From: Rhizobium sp. BK316
Lineage (GTDB): Bacteria > Pseudomonadota > Alphaproteobacteria > Rhizobiales > Rhizobiaceae
NCBI RefSeq assembly: GCF_014193695.1
Contig: NZ_JACHZR010000001.1
Location: forward strand, 471,309 to 535,308
DNA length: 64,000 bases
Direction of reading: 5' to 3'
Made by a program: the position numbers and the translations under genes. The notes beneath the pieces are model-generated. The model saw only the letters and a program-made list of their open reading frames with translations. It did not search any database and was not told the origin of the DNA. Positions 26,680 through 35,603 of the stretch are shown piece by piece (position 1 is the stretch's first letter; the number at the start of each line of letters is the position of its first letter).

Positions 26680-27183
26680 TCGATCGCTCCGGGATGTGAT
26701 CGGTTCGGGAGTTGGACCTCAGTCGCAACGACGGCGAAAAGGACAATTTCGAGTGGCATTTCCGAGATATATCTTGTTGGCGATTACCGCAACAACAACC
26801 TTAACTGGTTTCTAAGGGATTTGCGGACTCTGCCAGGCCATGCAGGGACGCAAGCCATCAGCCGCACAAATGCCGCTTGAGATCGCACACCTGTCTTGGA
26901 TAGACGCTTTGCCATATGAGCCCTGGAGCTGCCAGAAATGCTCGGCAGCGCCAAGTATTCGTATCTGTTGATGGAAGGACCGTCACCCGCCTCAGGATGT
27001 CTTCGGCGCCTTGCTGAGCTCATCCATTTACAGGGAGCTGGTTTCGAAGTCGACCAAGCGATGGAAATGGACGCAATCTATGCGAGATAAAGCCCAGCTT
27101 GCTAACACTGGCGACGATACTTGCCTGCGGATCGCATGCATAATGTTGACCATTCAAAATTAAGTAAAAAACAAGTTTTCCTC
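26680..27183. other. 500-base region without an intact gene
   Basis: Lies between the MFS start and the end of the second ABC operon. It contains a possible regulator remnant (26758-26880) and short open frames without ribosome sites. The last 60 bases are A/T-rich. Nothing else can be supported. Confidence 0.4.
26758..26880 (+). pseudogene. Possible C-terminal remnant of an Lrp/AsnC-type regulator
   Basis: The plus-strand translation ISEIYLVGDYRNNN, then FLRDLRTLPGHAGTQ, then a stop resembles the end of the Lrp/AsnC effector domain (a GDYD core followed by FL..L..LPGV). No N-terminal part or helix-turn-helix precedes it in any frame. The match is by eye and short, so chance similarity is possible. 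Confidence 0.25.
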
Positions 27184-28248
27184 TCAAGACAGGCGCTTTT
27201 CGGTCTTGGCGTCGAAGAGATGCAGTTTGCTGAGATCCGGCATCATCCTGACGGTGTCGCCGGCCTGCAGGGAAAGACGCTCCCGCACCGTGGCGACAAC
27301 CGGATCCGATCCGAGCCTGGCATTAATCTGGGTTTCGGCGCCGGTGGGTTCGATCACCGCCACCTCGACGCTCACGCCGTTCGGATTGACGGAAAGATGT
27401 TCCGGGCGAATGCCATAGATCACCTCCGAGCCTCGCGCTGACGAAGCACTTTCCGGCAGCGGCAGGCGCGCGCCACCATCAGCAATGAATTCCAACGGTC
27501 CCGAACTGCTGATCTTGCCCCTGATGACATTCATGCCCGGTGAGCCAATGAAGCCGGCGACGAAGAGATTGGCCGGCCGGTCGTAGAGATCGAGCGGTGA
27601 GCCGATCTGTTCGACGTAGCCGTCGCGCATCACCACGATCCGGTCCGCCATGGTCATGGCCTCGATCTGGTCGTGAGTGACGTAGACCGTCGTCGTTTGC
27701 AGTCGTTGGTGCAACTGCTTGATTTCCGAGCGCATCTGCACGCGAAGCTTCGCATCGAGATTGGACAGCGGCTCGTCGAAGAGGAAGACTTGCGGCTGGC
27801 GGACGATCGCGCGGCCCATGGCGACTCGCTGACGTTGGCCGCCGGAGAGATTTCTCGGGTAGCGATCGAGTAAATGTTCGAGACCGAGGATCTGCGCGGC
27901 GTCACGGACGCGACCTCTGATCTCATCCTTCGGCGCCTTCGCCAGCCGCAGCGAAAATCCCATATTCGCCTCGACGGTCATATGCGGATAAAGCGCATAG
28001 GACTGAAAGACCATGGCGATGTCGCGCTCCTTCGGCGCCACATTATTGACGACGCGGCCGCCGATCGACACCTTGCCGCCAGAAATCTCTTCAAGCCCCG
28101 CGATCATGCGCAGCAAGGTTGACTTGCCGCAGCCGGAAGGGCCGACGAGGATGACGAATTCCCCGTCGCGGATGTCGATGTCGACCCCATGCAATACCTC
28201 GAAGTGACCATAGCTCTTGCGTACATTCGCCACGTTTACGGACGCCAT
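27184..28248 (-). CDS. Sugar ABC transporter ATP-binding protein (MalK/UgpC type)
   Basis: A 354-residue ATPase. Walker [10 protein letters not shown], signature [16 protein letters not shown], Walker [13 protein letters not shown] and switch VTHDQ are intact, with a C-terminal TOBE-type domain. It is the last gene of the eight-gene operon that starts with the DeoR regulator at 35.4 kb, 76 bases after the GatZ-like gene. It is close in sequence to the ATPase at 18.1 kb, so ATPase sharing between the two importers is possible. Confidence 0.92.
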   Translation of the reverse strand: MASVNVANVRKSYGHFEVLHGVDIDIRDGEFVILVGPSGCGKSTLLRMIAGLEEISGGKVSIGGRVVNNVAPKERDIAMVFQSYALYPHMTVEANMGFSLRLAKAPKDEIRGRVRDAAQILGLEHLLDRYPRNLSGGQRQRVAMGRAIVRQPQVFLFDEPLSNLDAKLRVQMRSEIKQLHQRLQTTTVYVTHDQIEAMTMADRIVVMRDGYVEQIGSPLDLYDRPANLFVAGFIGSPGMNVIRGKISSSGPLEFIADGGARLPLPESASSARGSEVIYGIRPEHLSVNPNGVSVEVAVIEPTGAETQINARLGSDPVVATVRERLSLQAGDTVRMMPDLSKLHLFDAKTEKRLS

Positions 28249-28324
28249 AACTGTCTCCGGCTAGAAAACTGATATCGATCTGCACTCGCTCACCCGGAGC
28301 GATATACGGTGATGAACGCGCCTG

Positions 28325-29626
28325 CTATCGGGGCGCCGTTGCGGCAGCGTAAGGCGCCAGCGCTGCATCGATAGCGGCGAGGCAGAGTTCGCGAGCATTC
28401 GGTGCGATGCGTTTCTCCACCACGTCGGGATAGAGGCGAGCAAGATGCTGGCTGATCAGCGTTTCCGGGATAGTGTCGGGAAGCAGGGCAAACAGGCGTT
28501 CGACCGCCGCTGCCGCACGCGCATCGGGCCAGTAATAGCGGATGCGGTCACTATAGCTGAAATGCCGCTGCAGGCGCTGTTCCTCGGCCGTACCGCCGTA
28601 GTGGCCGGCCCAGTGGCCGGGCTCGGCGAGCATGATCTCTTCCATAGTCGCTTTCAGCCCGCCAGCGCCCCTGTCTCCGGCTAGAATGGCAGCGATCGCG
28701 TCGAGGCCATAGAGGGCTTCGCGCAATGCGAAAGTGAGCCCAGGGCCGACTTTCAGGATCGCAAATCCGCCATCGACGAGCGCCGAAAGCGAAGCGGCCG
28801 GTTGATAGTCAGTGGAATGGGCTTCGAACAGCAGACCCTTCATCTCATCGAGTGCCGAGATCAGCATCTGTGCATGATCCGGCTTGTAGAGCGCGACATT
28901 GGCGTTGCCGAATTCGACGCCCGGTTGGACGACGATGGCGATAATGCGCTCCAGTGCCGCACCGACGCCCGCTTTGATAAAAGCCTGGCGATGAACATCA
29001 AGCGTGCTCAAAGCGGCTTCCCGTCGCGTGACCTCGAGTTCGGCCAAAGCATGCGTTGCGCCGCCCGGCGGCGGCACTTCGGTGCCGACGACATAGACCG
29101 GTAAGCGAGCACCGATGCGGTTGGCAGCATCTTCCGCCGCCCTCGCCAGGCGCGCTGCCCTTGCGGCAGTCAGCTCGTCGGCAAGTGCGACCGGCTCACC
29201 GGCGCATCCCATCGACGTATCGAGATGCAGCTTTTCGAAACCGGCCTCGACATAGGCCATCACCATGGCTTCGGCTCGCGCCATGGCATCCTCGGCGCCG
29301 AGCTTTCTCCACGGGTTCGGGCCGAGATGGTCGCCGCCGAGTATGATGCGACTGGTGGGAAAACCGATACTCCCTGCAATCTGCTCGATGAAGGCCCGGA
29401 AGTCCGCCGGCGTCATGCCGGTATAGCCGCCTTCCTGATTGACCTGGTTGCAGGTCGCCTCGATGAGGACCGCTTCTCCCTGCAGGGCCGCACGTCGCAA
29501 CGTCGCTTCGATCACAAGCGAATGGGCGGAGCACACCGCTGTGATGCCGCGCGGCAGGGGCAGCTCCCTTCCGCCGAAAAGTTTTGCCAGGGCGATCCGG
29601 CGGTTCTGGTCGATTGCGGTGCTCAT
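28325..29626 (-). CDS. GatZ/KbaZ-like protein, possible D-tagatose-6-phosphate 4-epimerase
   Basis: A 433-residue protein of the family that includes the so-called non-catalytic subunits GatZ and KbaZ of tagatose-bisphosphate aldolase (Pfam Tagatose_6_P_K, PF08013). Conserved stretches include EATCNQVNQEGGYTGM, GGDHLGPNPW, HLDTSMGC and GTEVPPPGG. No catalytic GatY/KbaY gene is present. In Agrobacterium tumefaciens a PF08013 member is reported to epimerise D-tagatose 6-phosphate to D-fructose 6-phosphate, which would suit this operon. The start at 29626 overlaps the SIS gene stop by 4 bases; the longer open frame upstream runs over that gene and is not coding. Confidence 0.88.
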   Translation of the reverse strand: MSTAIDQNRRIALAKLFGGRELPLPRGITAVCSAHSLVIEATLRRAALQGEAVLIEATCNQVNQEGGYTGMTPADFRAFIEQIAGSIGFPTSRIILGGDHLGPNPWRKLGAEDAMARAEAMVMAYVEAGFEKLHLDTSMGCAGEPVALADELTAARAARLARAAEDAANRIGARLPVYVVGTEVPPPGGATHALAELEVTRREAALSTLDVHRQAFIKAGVGAALERIIAIVVQPGVEFGNANVALYKPDHAQMLISALDEMKGLLFEAHSTDYQPAASLSALVDGGFAILKVGPGLTFALREALYGLDAIAAILAGDRGAGGLKATMEEIMLAEPGHWAGHYGGTAEEQRLQRHFSYSDRIRYYWPDARAAAAVERLFALLPDTIPETLISQHLARLYPDVVEKRIAPNARELCLAAIDAALAPYAAATAPR

Positions 29627-30579
29627 ACCAGTGTCACGACCTTGGTGAGGTGGCGTGGCGAGACGGTATCGATGTGGCGCGCCTGCGCGGCGCGTTCGCC
29701 GAGGATCTGCAGGGCCGGCAGGACGACGAGACCGGCGAGCGACAGGTCGACATCGACGGGAAGCTCCAGATCGCCGGGGCCGCCGAGACCGATGACGATA
29801 GCCCCCTTCTCGCGCAGTTCGCCGACAAGCTTGGCCTCGGCTTGTCTCTGGTCCGAGCTGTAAAGCATGACGGCTGCCGTCTTTTCGTCGACGAGGCTGA
29901 TCGGTCCGTGGCGATATTCGAGCGGATGAAAGGCCTGAGTCATCAGTTGGCTCATTTCCATCAGCTTGAGGGCGCCTTCGAGGGCGATGCCGAAAAGCGG
30001 CCCGCCGCCCAGGAAGACGAAGTGCGAGCGATCCCTGATGATATCCGGGAGCGCGGCATCGAGCGCGTTCGCCAGCTTTTGAGCCGATGCGACGACCGAG
30101 GCCGGGACGGTCTGGCCGATCATCTGCAGGCTCAGCAACACCATGAGGCTTGCTGAAACCGTCATGACGATGCCTTCGTCGGGATGGGTCGGAGAGCAGA
30201 TCAGCTGGTCGCAGTTTTTCGCAAGCGTGCTTTCGGGCTCGACCGTCACGCCAGTCACGAAGGCGCCTGCGGCGCGGCTCGCCTTGGCGGCGGCAACCGT
30301 TTCCGTCGTTTCGCCGCTTCGCGAGAGCGCAACCACATGCGTCTTTTGCCATTCCGGCCAGAAGGATGAGGGTCGGTTCAGCCACTCCGCGCCGGGAACT
30401 GCGATCGCCTTGCGCTTGAGGCTATTGGCATAGGCGGCGAGAGACAAGGCGAGGTTGAAAGAGGTGCCGCAACCGACAAAGACGAGGAGATCGTCTGTCT
30501 TGCCGCTGGCAGCATTCGAGCCGATAGCCTTTTCCCAATAAGGGAACTGCTCGAAGATTACCTTTTCGGTCGTGTTCAT
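29623..30579 (-). CDS. SIS domain sugar isomerase/deaminase, AgaS-like
   Basis: A 318-residue protein with two SIS domains (about 30-160 and 185-310). VGCGTSFN and SRSGETTET form the phosphosugar-binding loops. EYRHGP near residue 222 is the motif shared by GlmS, AgaS and SIS-type glucosamine-6-phosphate deaminases. It probably removes ammonia from a hexosamine 6-phosphate and isomerises it to a ketose phosphate. Beside a GatZ-like protein, galactosamine 6-phosphate to tagatose 6-phosphate (the AgaS reaction) is the best fit; glucosamine 6-phosphate deamination is the alternative. It overlaps the next gene by 4 bases. Confidence 0.87.
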   Translation of the reverse strand: MNTTEKVIFEQFPYWEKAIGSNAASGKTDDLLVFVGCGTSFNLALSLAAYANSLKRKAIAVPGAEWLNRPSSFWPEWQKTHVVALSRSGETTETVAAAKASRAAGAFVTGVTVEPESTLAKNCDQLICSPTHPDEGIVMTVSASLMVLLSLQMIGQTVPASVVASAQKLANALDAALPDIIRDRSHFVFLGGGPLFGIALEGALKLMEMSQLMTQAFHPLEYRHGPISLVDEKTAAVMLYSSDQRQAEAKLVGELREKGAIVIGLGGPGDLELPVDVDLSLAGLVVLPALQILGERAAQARHIDTVSPRHLTKVVTLV

Positions 30580-30590
30580 GATGTCTCCGA

Positions 30591-31448
30591 TTATTTGACC
30601 GAACCAGCCAGCAGACCGCTGACGAGGTAACGGTTGAGGAAGATGACGACGAGGGCAGGGATGACGATCGCAATCGATCCGCTTGCAGTGATCAGCCCGT
30701 AGTCGATGAAGTTCTTGGTGACGAATTCGGGAATGAGAACCGTCAGGGGTTTTGTCGCCTGCGGCGAGAAGATGAGGGGGACGAGATACTGGCCCCAGGC
30801 CCCCAGGAAGGTCAGGATGGCAGCCGCCGTCAGGCCGGGGCCGGCAAGCGGCAGCACGATGTGGAAGAAGATGAAGAGGCGACCCGCGCCATCAAGCTGT
30901 GCCGCCTCTTCGAGCGCGATCGGAAGCTGCTCGAAGACGCTGCGCAATAGCCATAGCGAGAGCGGCAGATAGGCCGAGACATAGATCAGCGAGACCCCGG
31001 TATAGGTATCAACCAGGTGCATCTTGATCATGATCTGATAGAGCGGGATCAGCACCGCATAGGCAGGGATGGCCAGTGTCGCGACGACAGCGCCAAACAG
31101 AAGCTGACGCCCGGGAAAGCGTATTCGGGTGAATGCATAGGCGCCGAGTGCCGAGATCGCGACGCAGAGAGCCGTGGCGGCGGCAGACGTGATCACGCTG
31201 TTGAGCAGCGCTGCACGGAACTGCTTCCATACTTCCACCCCGCCGATCCGCGCAATGTTGATTCCGAGTAGGCGCGAATAATGGTCGAGCGTGAAATGCT
31301 GCGGGAAGAAGCGGATCGGCCGCGTGGAAAAATCTTCCGTCGGCGTCACGGAGCTTGCGAGCGTCCAATAGATCGGGCCGAGCGACCAGATCAGCAGCAC
31401 GGCAAGACCGGCCCAAATCGTCAGGCGATGGAGAAAGCTTGGTTTCAT
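30591..31448 (-). CDS. Carbohydrate ABC transporter permease (MalG type)
   Basis: A 285-residue permease with six membrane segments. The EAA loop is EEAAQLDGAGRLFIFFHIVLP and the C-terminus YLVSGLLAGSVK is typical of the group. The start at 31448 shares one base with the stop of the partner permease (TGATG). The SIS gene follows 11 bases downstream. The longer open frame upstream overlaps the partner gene and is spurious. Confidence 0.91.
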   Translation of the reverse strand: MKPSFLHRLTIWAGLAVLLIWSLGPIYWTLASSVTPTEDFSTRPIRFFPQHFTLDHYSRLLGINIARIGGVEVWKQFRAALLNSVITSAAATALCVAISALGAYAFTRIRFPGRQLLFGAVVATLAIPAYAVLIPLYQIMIKMHLVDTYTGVSLIYVSAYLPLSLWLLRSVFEQLPIALEEAAQLDGAGRLFIFFHIVLPLAGPGLTAAAILTFLGAWGQYLVPLIFSPQATKPLTVLIPEFVTKNFIDYGLITASGSIAIVIPALVVIFLNRYLVSGLLAGSVK

Positions 31449-32365
31449 CAGTCGAACCGTGTGTTGCGATAAACGCGCAGGACGTAGACGAGCGAGACGA
31501 GCAGCGAGACCAGCGTGATGACGACCGAAAGCGCCATGCCGTAGGAGAAGCGCAGGTTCTGAAATGTCTCGAGATAGATCTGGACGAGGATCGGCCGCGT
31601 TTCGAGGCTCGACCCGGCCAGTACCCAGGCCTCGTCGAAGAGGTTGAAGGCGTTGACGGTCGCGTTCGTCATGGCAACGGCAATGGCGCTGCGCACGAGC
31701 GGAAGCGTCACCAGGCTGAACATCTGCACTCGCGTCGCGCCGTCGATACGGGCGGCCTCGTAGAGATGCGCCGGGATGCTCTGCATGGCGGCGAGCACGA
31801 TGACGATCGTCAGCGGCATCATGCGCCAGACATGCACGACGGTGACCGCGATGATCGCGCTCGTCCGGTCGTTGAACCAGACGTGATTTTCGAAGGGCAG
31901 GCCAAGTGCGACGAGGATGCCGTTCAAGAGGCCGGCACCGGGTTGGTAGATCCACAGCCAGATGACGGAGTTGACGACGCCGGGAAGCGCCCAGGGCAGG
32001 ATGACGGCCGCAAGCACCCATTGGCGCCCGACTTTCACCTGATTGATGAGCGCTGCGGCGAGCACGCCAAAGACGGTTTCGGCAGCGACGGCGAGAACGA
32101 CATAGATGAGCGTATTCGTCCAGGTCGTCGCCAGCTGTCCGTCCGACAGCATGCGGATGTAATTTTCCAAGCCAACGAAAGGTGTTCCCGCCTGCATTGG
32201 ATTGACCCGGTGCAGCGAGTCCCAAACCGTTCGTCCCATCGGGTAGAAGACCAGTGCTGCCATCGTCACAAGGATCGGCAGCACCAGCAGCAGTCCGAGC
32301 ATGGTGTCGGCGTTGAGGCCGACACTACGCTTGGCTGCGACACCTTCAGCGGTGACTGTTGTCAT
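31448..32365 (-). CDS. Carbohydrate ABC transporter permease (MalF type)
   Basis: A 305-residue permease with six membrane segments. The EAA loop is EAARIDGATRVQMFSLVTLP. It overlaps the binding-protein gene by 4 bases and the next permease by 1, so translation of the three is coupled. Confidence 0.91.
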   Translation of the reverse strand: MTTVTAEGVAAKRSVGLNADTMLGLLLVLPILVTMAALVFYPMGRTVWDSLHRVNPMQAGTPFVGLENYIRMLSDGQLATTWTNTLIYVVLAVAAETVFGVLAAALINQVKVGRQWVLAAVILPWALPGVVNSVIWLWIYQPGAGLLNGILVALGLPFENHVWFNDRTSAIIAVTVVHVWRMMPLTIVIVLAAMQSIPAHLYEAARIDGATRVQMFSLVTLPLVRSAIAVAMTNATVNAFNLFDEAWVLAGSSLETRPILVQIYLETFQNLRFSYGMALSVVITLVSLLVSLVYVLRVYRNTRFD

Positions 32366-33618
32366 TGGGCCATCGCCTGCTTGGCGGCATCAGCGATGGC
32401 CTGCATGGCCTGATCAACCGTCATCTGGTCCTTCGCCGCACTGTTGATCGCCGTATTTACCGCGCTTGAAAACTGCGGGTACCACGGCGGCGTTCCCTGC
32501 TGGAACAATGGCTCGACGGTCTTCGACTGCGCGACAAGTGCGTCGCCGCTGGTCAGCTTGCCTTCCGTATTGAGTTCGGAAAGAGCCGAGGTGCGTGTCG
32601 GCAGGAAGCCGTTCGCCGCATTCTTCTTCTGGAACTCCCTGCTGGTGAACCACTTGACGAATGCGACTGCCGCTTCCTTGTTCTGCGACACGTTCGGTAT
32701 GGCGAGCGCTTCCGGAAGGCCGAAGCTGCGCGTCTGACCGCTTGCGGTCGGCACCAGGATCGCTTCCACCTGGCCGGCGACCTTGGATTGCTTCGGATCG
32801 TTCATCTGACCCAGGCGGCCGGGTTCGCCCGAGATCATGATGCTGGTCAGTCCCTGGGCAAACATGCTCTCGTTGATCTGGCTGTCCTTGAGACCCGTCG
32901 AGGCCGGGTCGACCAGTCCGTCCTTCAGCAGCGAGAGTTCGAAGGCGAGCGCCTTGTAGCCGGCTGAATCGGGCGTGAGGAAAAGCGGCTTGAAGTCCTT
33001 GTCGAAGAGTTCGCCGCCGAAGGCCTTGGTCAGCAGATACCAGCTTGTCGAGGCACCTTCCGTTGCCGAGAGCGGCAGGCCGATCGGATAGGTGGAGATG
33101 CCCTTCTCCTTGATCCTTTTGGCCGCGGCGACCAGCGCGTCAAGTGTCTTCGGCATCTCGGTAACGCCGGCATCCGTGAAGTGCTTCTTGTTGACAAGCA
33201 TGACGCGGAAGTCGTTGGTGTAGGGAACGCCGAGCAACTGACCATCGACGGTGAAGATCTTGGCAACGCCGATATCTTCGACGGTATCCTTATCGATCAC
33301 GTCATTCAGCGGCATATACCAGCCGGCGGCGCTGAACTGACCCGTCCAGGACCAGTCAAATTCAGTGACATCGGCCGGCGCCGTGCCGGCGACCAGCGCC
33401 GTTACGAGTTTCGGGCGGATGTCGTCCCATGACAGGGTCTGGAGATCGACATGAATGCCGGTCTCGGCTTCAAAATCTGCAGCGACCGTGGCTCCCTGCG
33501 GCGATGGCATCAGGACCGTGATCGACTGGCCGGCAAGCGGCTTGGCGTCGTCTGCCATGGCAGGCAGGGCAATCGCCAAGGCTGCTGAGGCAAGCAAAGG
33601 CAATATAAATTTACGCAT
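32362..33618 (-). CDS. ABC transporter sugar-binding protein
   Basis: A 418-residue periplasmic binding protein of the MalE-like group. The signal peptide MRKFILPLLASAALAIALPAMA begins at the ATG at 33618, which follows GGATGGG; an ATG nine codons earlier would spoil the signal. The ligand is probably an amino sugar or a galactosamine-containing saccharide, judged only from the enzymes of the operon. It lies 27 bases after the kinase gene. Confidence 0.92.
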   Translation of the reverse strand: MRKFILPLLASAALAIALPAMADDAKPLAGQSITVLMPSPQGATVAADFEAETGIHVDLQTLSWDDIRPKLVTALVAGTAPADVTEFDWSWTGQFSAAGWYMPLNDVIDKDTVEDIGVAKIFTVDGQLLGVPYTNDFRVMLVNKKHFTDAGVTEMPKTLDALVAAAKRIKEKGISTYPIGLPLSATEGASTSWYLLTKAFGGELFDKDFKPLFLTPDSAGYKALAFELSLLKDGLVDPASTGLKDSQINESMFAQGLTSIMISGEPGRLGQMNDPKQSKVAGQVEAILVPTASGQTRSFGLPEALAIPNVSQNKEAAVAFVKWFTSREFQKKNAANGFLPTRTSALSELNTEGKLTSGDALVAQSKTVEPLFQQGTPPWYPQFSSAVNTAINSAAKDQMTVDQAMQAIADAAKQAMAQ

Positions 33619-33645
33619 GTTCCCATCCTTCGTTATCGTTGACAT

Positions 33646-34608
33646 TCATTGTCTTGATCGCGCGATCACGGCTTCAGCCTCGACCGCGATTTGCCCGAAC
33701 CAGCCTTCGTCCAGCGGCCAGTCGAGAAGTTGGGCGGCGGCCAGAAGCGCGCCGCCAATGGGAGGAAGTACAGGTAAAATCGCCCGCCGGCCGATCCGCC
33801 GTTCGACGGCTTCAAGCAGGAGACGGCTGGAAAAGGTGCCGCCCGCATAAGTCCAGTCGGCGCCGGCCTCGCAATGGCTTGATATCGCCCAATGATGCTT
33901 GGCAAGCTCGTCGGCCGCCTTTTCGATCAGACTGATCGACGTTTCGTCGCCTTGCTGGGCGGTTCTGTCGACAAGGATGGAGAGGGCGGCAATACCCGCG
34001 CGTGGTCGCGCAAGCCCGTTGATCCAACCGCCGAGAGCATTGATCGGATCGGAGATGTCGAGCTGGAGATCATCATAAATTGCCTTCGTCAGTGCCGTCG
34101 GCTTGGCTCGTCCATCAAGACTTTGGCTGATGAGATGGAGCGCTTCGCGACCGATCCAGTAGCTGCTGCCTTCGTCGCCGATCACATCGCCCCAGCCGCC
34201 TGCACGGGTCGACAGCCCAGCGCCATTGCGCGCCCAGGACATGGAGCCGGTTCCCGACAGGACGAGGATGCCTGGACGACCGGCAAATGCGCCAAGATGG
34301 GCGGCGTCGACATCATTGAGCACGGCCTTTTGGATGTCCGGAAAGGCTTCGTCGATGCATTGCTTCTGAAGAGCGGAAAGACGCGCGACTTCACCATAGG
34401 CCGGCAAGGCCGCGCCGACGGCAGCCAGCCTCGGCTCATTGCGGAACGGTCGGATATGTCGCTCCAATTCGTGGCGCCAGTCCGGATTATCCATGGGATT
34501 GACGCCGCCGCCGAGCGCTGCGCGCAGAATATGGCCGTCTCTATCGGCCAATGTAACGAGCACCTTGCTTCCGCCGCCATCGATGCCGAGGATCAGCTCT
34601 CCGCTCAT
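33646..34608 (-). CDS. BadF/BadG/BcrA/BcrD-type sugar kinase
   Basis: A 320-residue ATPase of the BadF/BadG family, which includes N-acetylglucosamine and glucosamine kinases. The phosphate-binding motifs are LGIDGGGSK (residues 7-15) and VLSGTGSMSWA; GDEGSSYWIG is the family signature. It probably phosphorylates an imported hexosamine at position 6, giving the substrate for the SIS protein downstream. The start at 34608 overlaps the DeoR stop by 4 bases. No deacetylase gene is nearby, which speaks for the free amine rather than the N-acetyl sugar. Confidence 0.87.
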   Translation of the reverse strand: MSGELILGIDGGGSKVLVTLADRDGHILRAALGGGVNPMDNPDWRHELERHIRPFRNEPRLAAVGAALPAYGEVARLSALQKQCIDEAFPDIQKAVLNDVDAAHLGAFAGRPGILVLSGTGSMSWARNGAGLSTRAGGWGDVIGDEGSSYWIGREALHLISQSLDGRAKPTALTKAIYDDLQLDISDPINALGGWINGLARPRAGIAALSILVDRTAQQGDETSISLIEKAADELAKHHWAISSHCEAGADWTYAGGTFSSRLLLEAVERRIGRRAILPVLPPIGGALLAAAQLLDWPLDEGWFGQIAVEAEAVIARSRQ

Positions 34609-35399
34609 TCTCTTGCTCCGAGTTCGGCGAAGGTCGTATCGACGCCGAAGTTGGCGAGCTCGGCGCGCCATTGTGGTGTCAGGCCCTTGTCGGTGATGAG
34701 CTTTGCGGCATTCAAAGGCGCGACCTTGTAAGTTGCCATCGTCCCGAATTTCGAGGAGTCCGCGAGCACATAGCCGTTGGCTGAACGTGACAGCATGCAC
34801 CGGTTCAGGCTCGCTTCCGCGCTGTCCACGCTGTAGATCGCACCATCAGGGCTGATGGCGCTGGCACCCAGAAACAGCTGATCGAACCAGATCGTTTCCA
34901 GCATCGCCTCGGCCTGCGGACCGACGAGCGAGGCGTTTTCACTGCGCAGTTGGCCGCCGAGAAGGACGACCTCGAGGTTTGGAATATTGAGAAATTCCTG
35001 GGCGACGATCAGGCCGTTGGTGAAGATGCGCAGCGGCATAGGATTGATGCGGATCAGCCGGGCGAGCTGAAGAACCGTCGTGCCGGCGTCGAGAAAGATC
35101 GCCGTGCGGGGCAGGAGCATCTCATAGGCCGCATTGGCGATTGCGCGCTTTGCCGAAAGATGACGCTTTTCGCGCTCCTGGAAGGCGAGCTCGACCGAAG
35201 AACCCTCGGCGATGCGGGCGCCGCCATGAACCCGATCGATAGCGCCGTCCTGTTCGAGGATCTGCAGGTCACGCCGCACGGTCGCGAGCGAAGCGCCGAC
35301 GGCATCGGCCAGATCCTGAATGGTCGAGAAACCCTTCGCATAGAGATGGCTTCTGATGGCATCCAGCCGATCGGTCTTCACTCCGCCATTCTGGTTCAC
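34605..35399 (-). CDS. DeoR/GlpR-family transcriptional regulator
   Basis: A 264-residue repressor of sugar catabolism. The N-terminal helix-turn-helix (IQDLADAVGASLATVRRDLQILEQDGAIDRVHGGA, about 20-54) is followed by the DeoR sugar-phosphate sensing domain (FLDAGTT, TNGL). It is the first gene of the operon and overlaps the kinase gene by 4 bases, so it controls its own operon. Direct ATGATC repeats 74-90 bases upstream are its probable operator. The effector is likely a phosphosugar made by the operon enzymes. Confidence 0.9.
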   Translation of the reverse strand: MNQNGGVKTDRLDAIRSHLYAKGFSTIQDLADAVGASLATVRRDLQILEQDGAIDRVHGGARIAEGSSVELAFQEREKRHLSAKRAIANAAYEMLLPRTAIFLDAGTTVLQLARLIRINPMPLRIFTNGLIVAQEFLNIPNLEVVLLGGQLRSENASLVGPQAEAMLETIWFDQLFLGASAISPDGAIYSVDSAEASLNRCMLSRSANGYVLADSSKFGTMATYKVAPLNAAKLITDKGLTPQWRAELANFGVDTTFAELGARE

Positions 35400-35472
35400 T
35401 GGCTATCCCTTGCTGCAATCCTGTCTGCTTGCGTCAAAGCTCCCACCCAATTCGATCAATGTCAATCAGAAT

Positions 35473-35489
35473 TATGATCGTTTATGATC
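35473..35489. promoter_or_regulatory. Direct repeats upstream of the DeoR operon
   Basis: TATGATC occurs at 35473-35479 and again at 35483-35489, ten bases apart, which puts both on one face of the helix. DeoR-family proteins often bind direct repeats near their own promoter. Only one regulator gene (DeoR) starts from this side. Confidence 0.4.
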
Positions 35490-35518
35490 TTTTCTACCCT
35501 GCCAATTGCTTGTTCGTG

Positions 35519-35560
35519 ATCAAAAAACAAAGGCGCACCGTCCCGAAAGACGCCGCGCCT
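35519..35560 (-). terminator. Rho-independent terminator of the GH4 gene
   Basis: On the minus strand a hairpin with arms AGGCGCGGCGTC and GGGACGGTGCGCCT (imperfect, small loop TTTC) is followed by TTTGTTTTTTGAT. It lies 44 bases after the stop of the GH4 gene and separates it from the DeoR operon. Confidence 0.75.
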
Positions 35561-35603
35561 GCCGCAGAGTGTTTTGTATGAGAGAACCCGCGTAGGAACG
35601 GGC

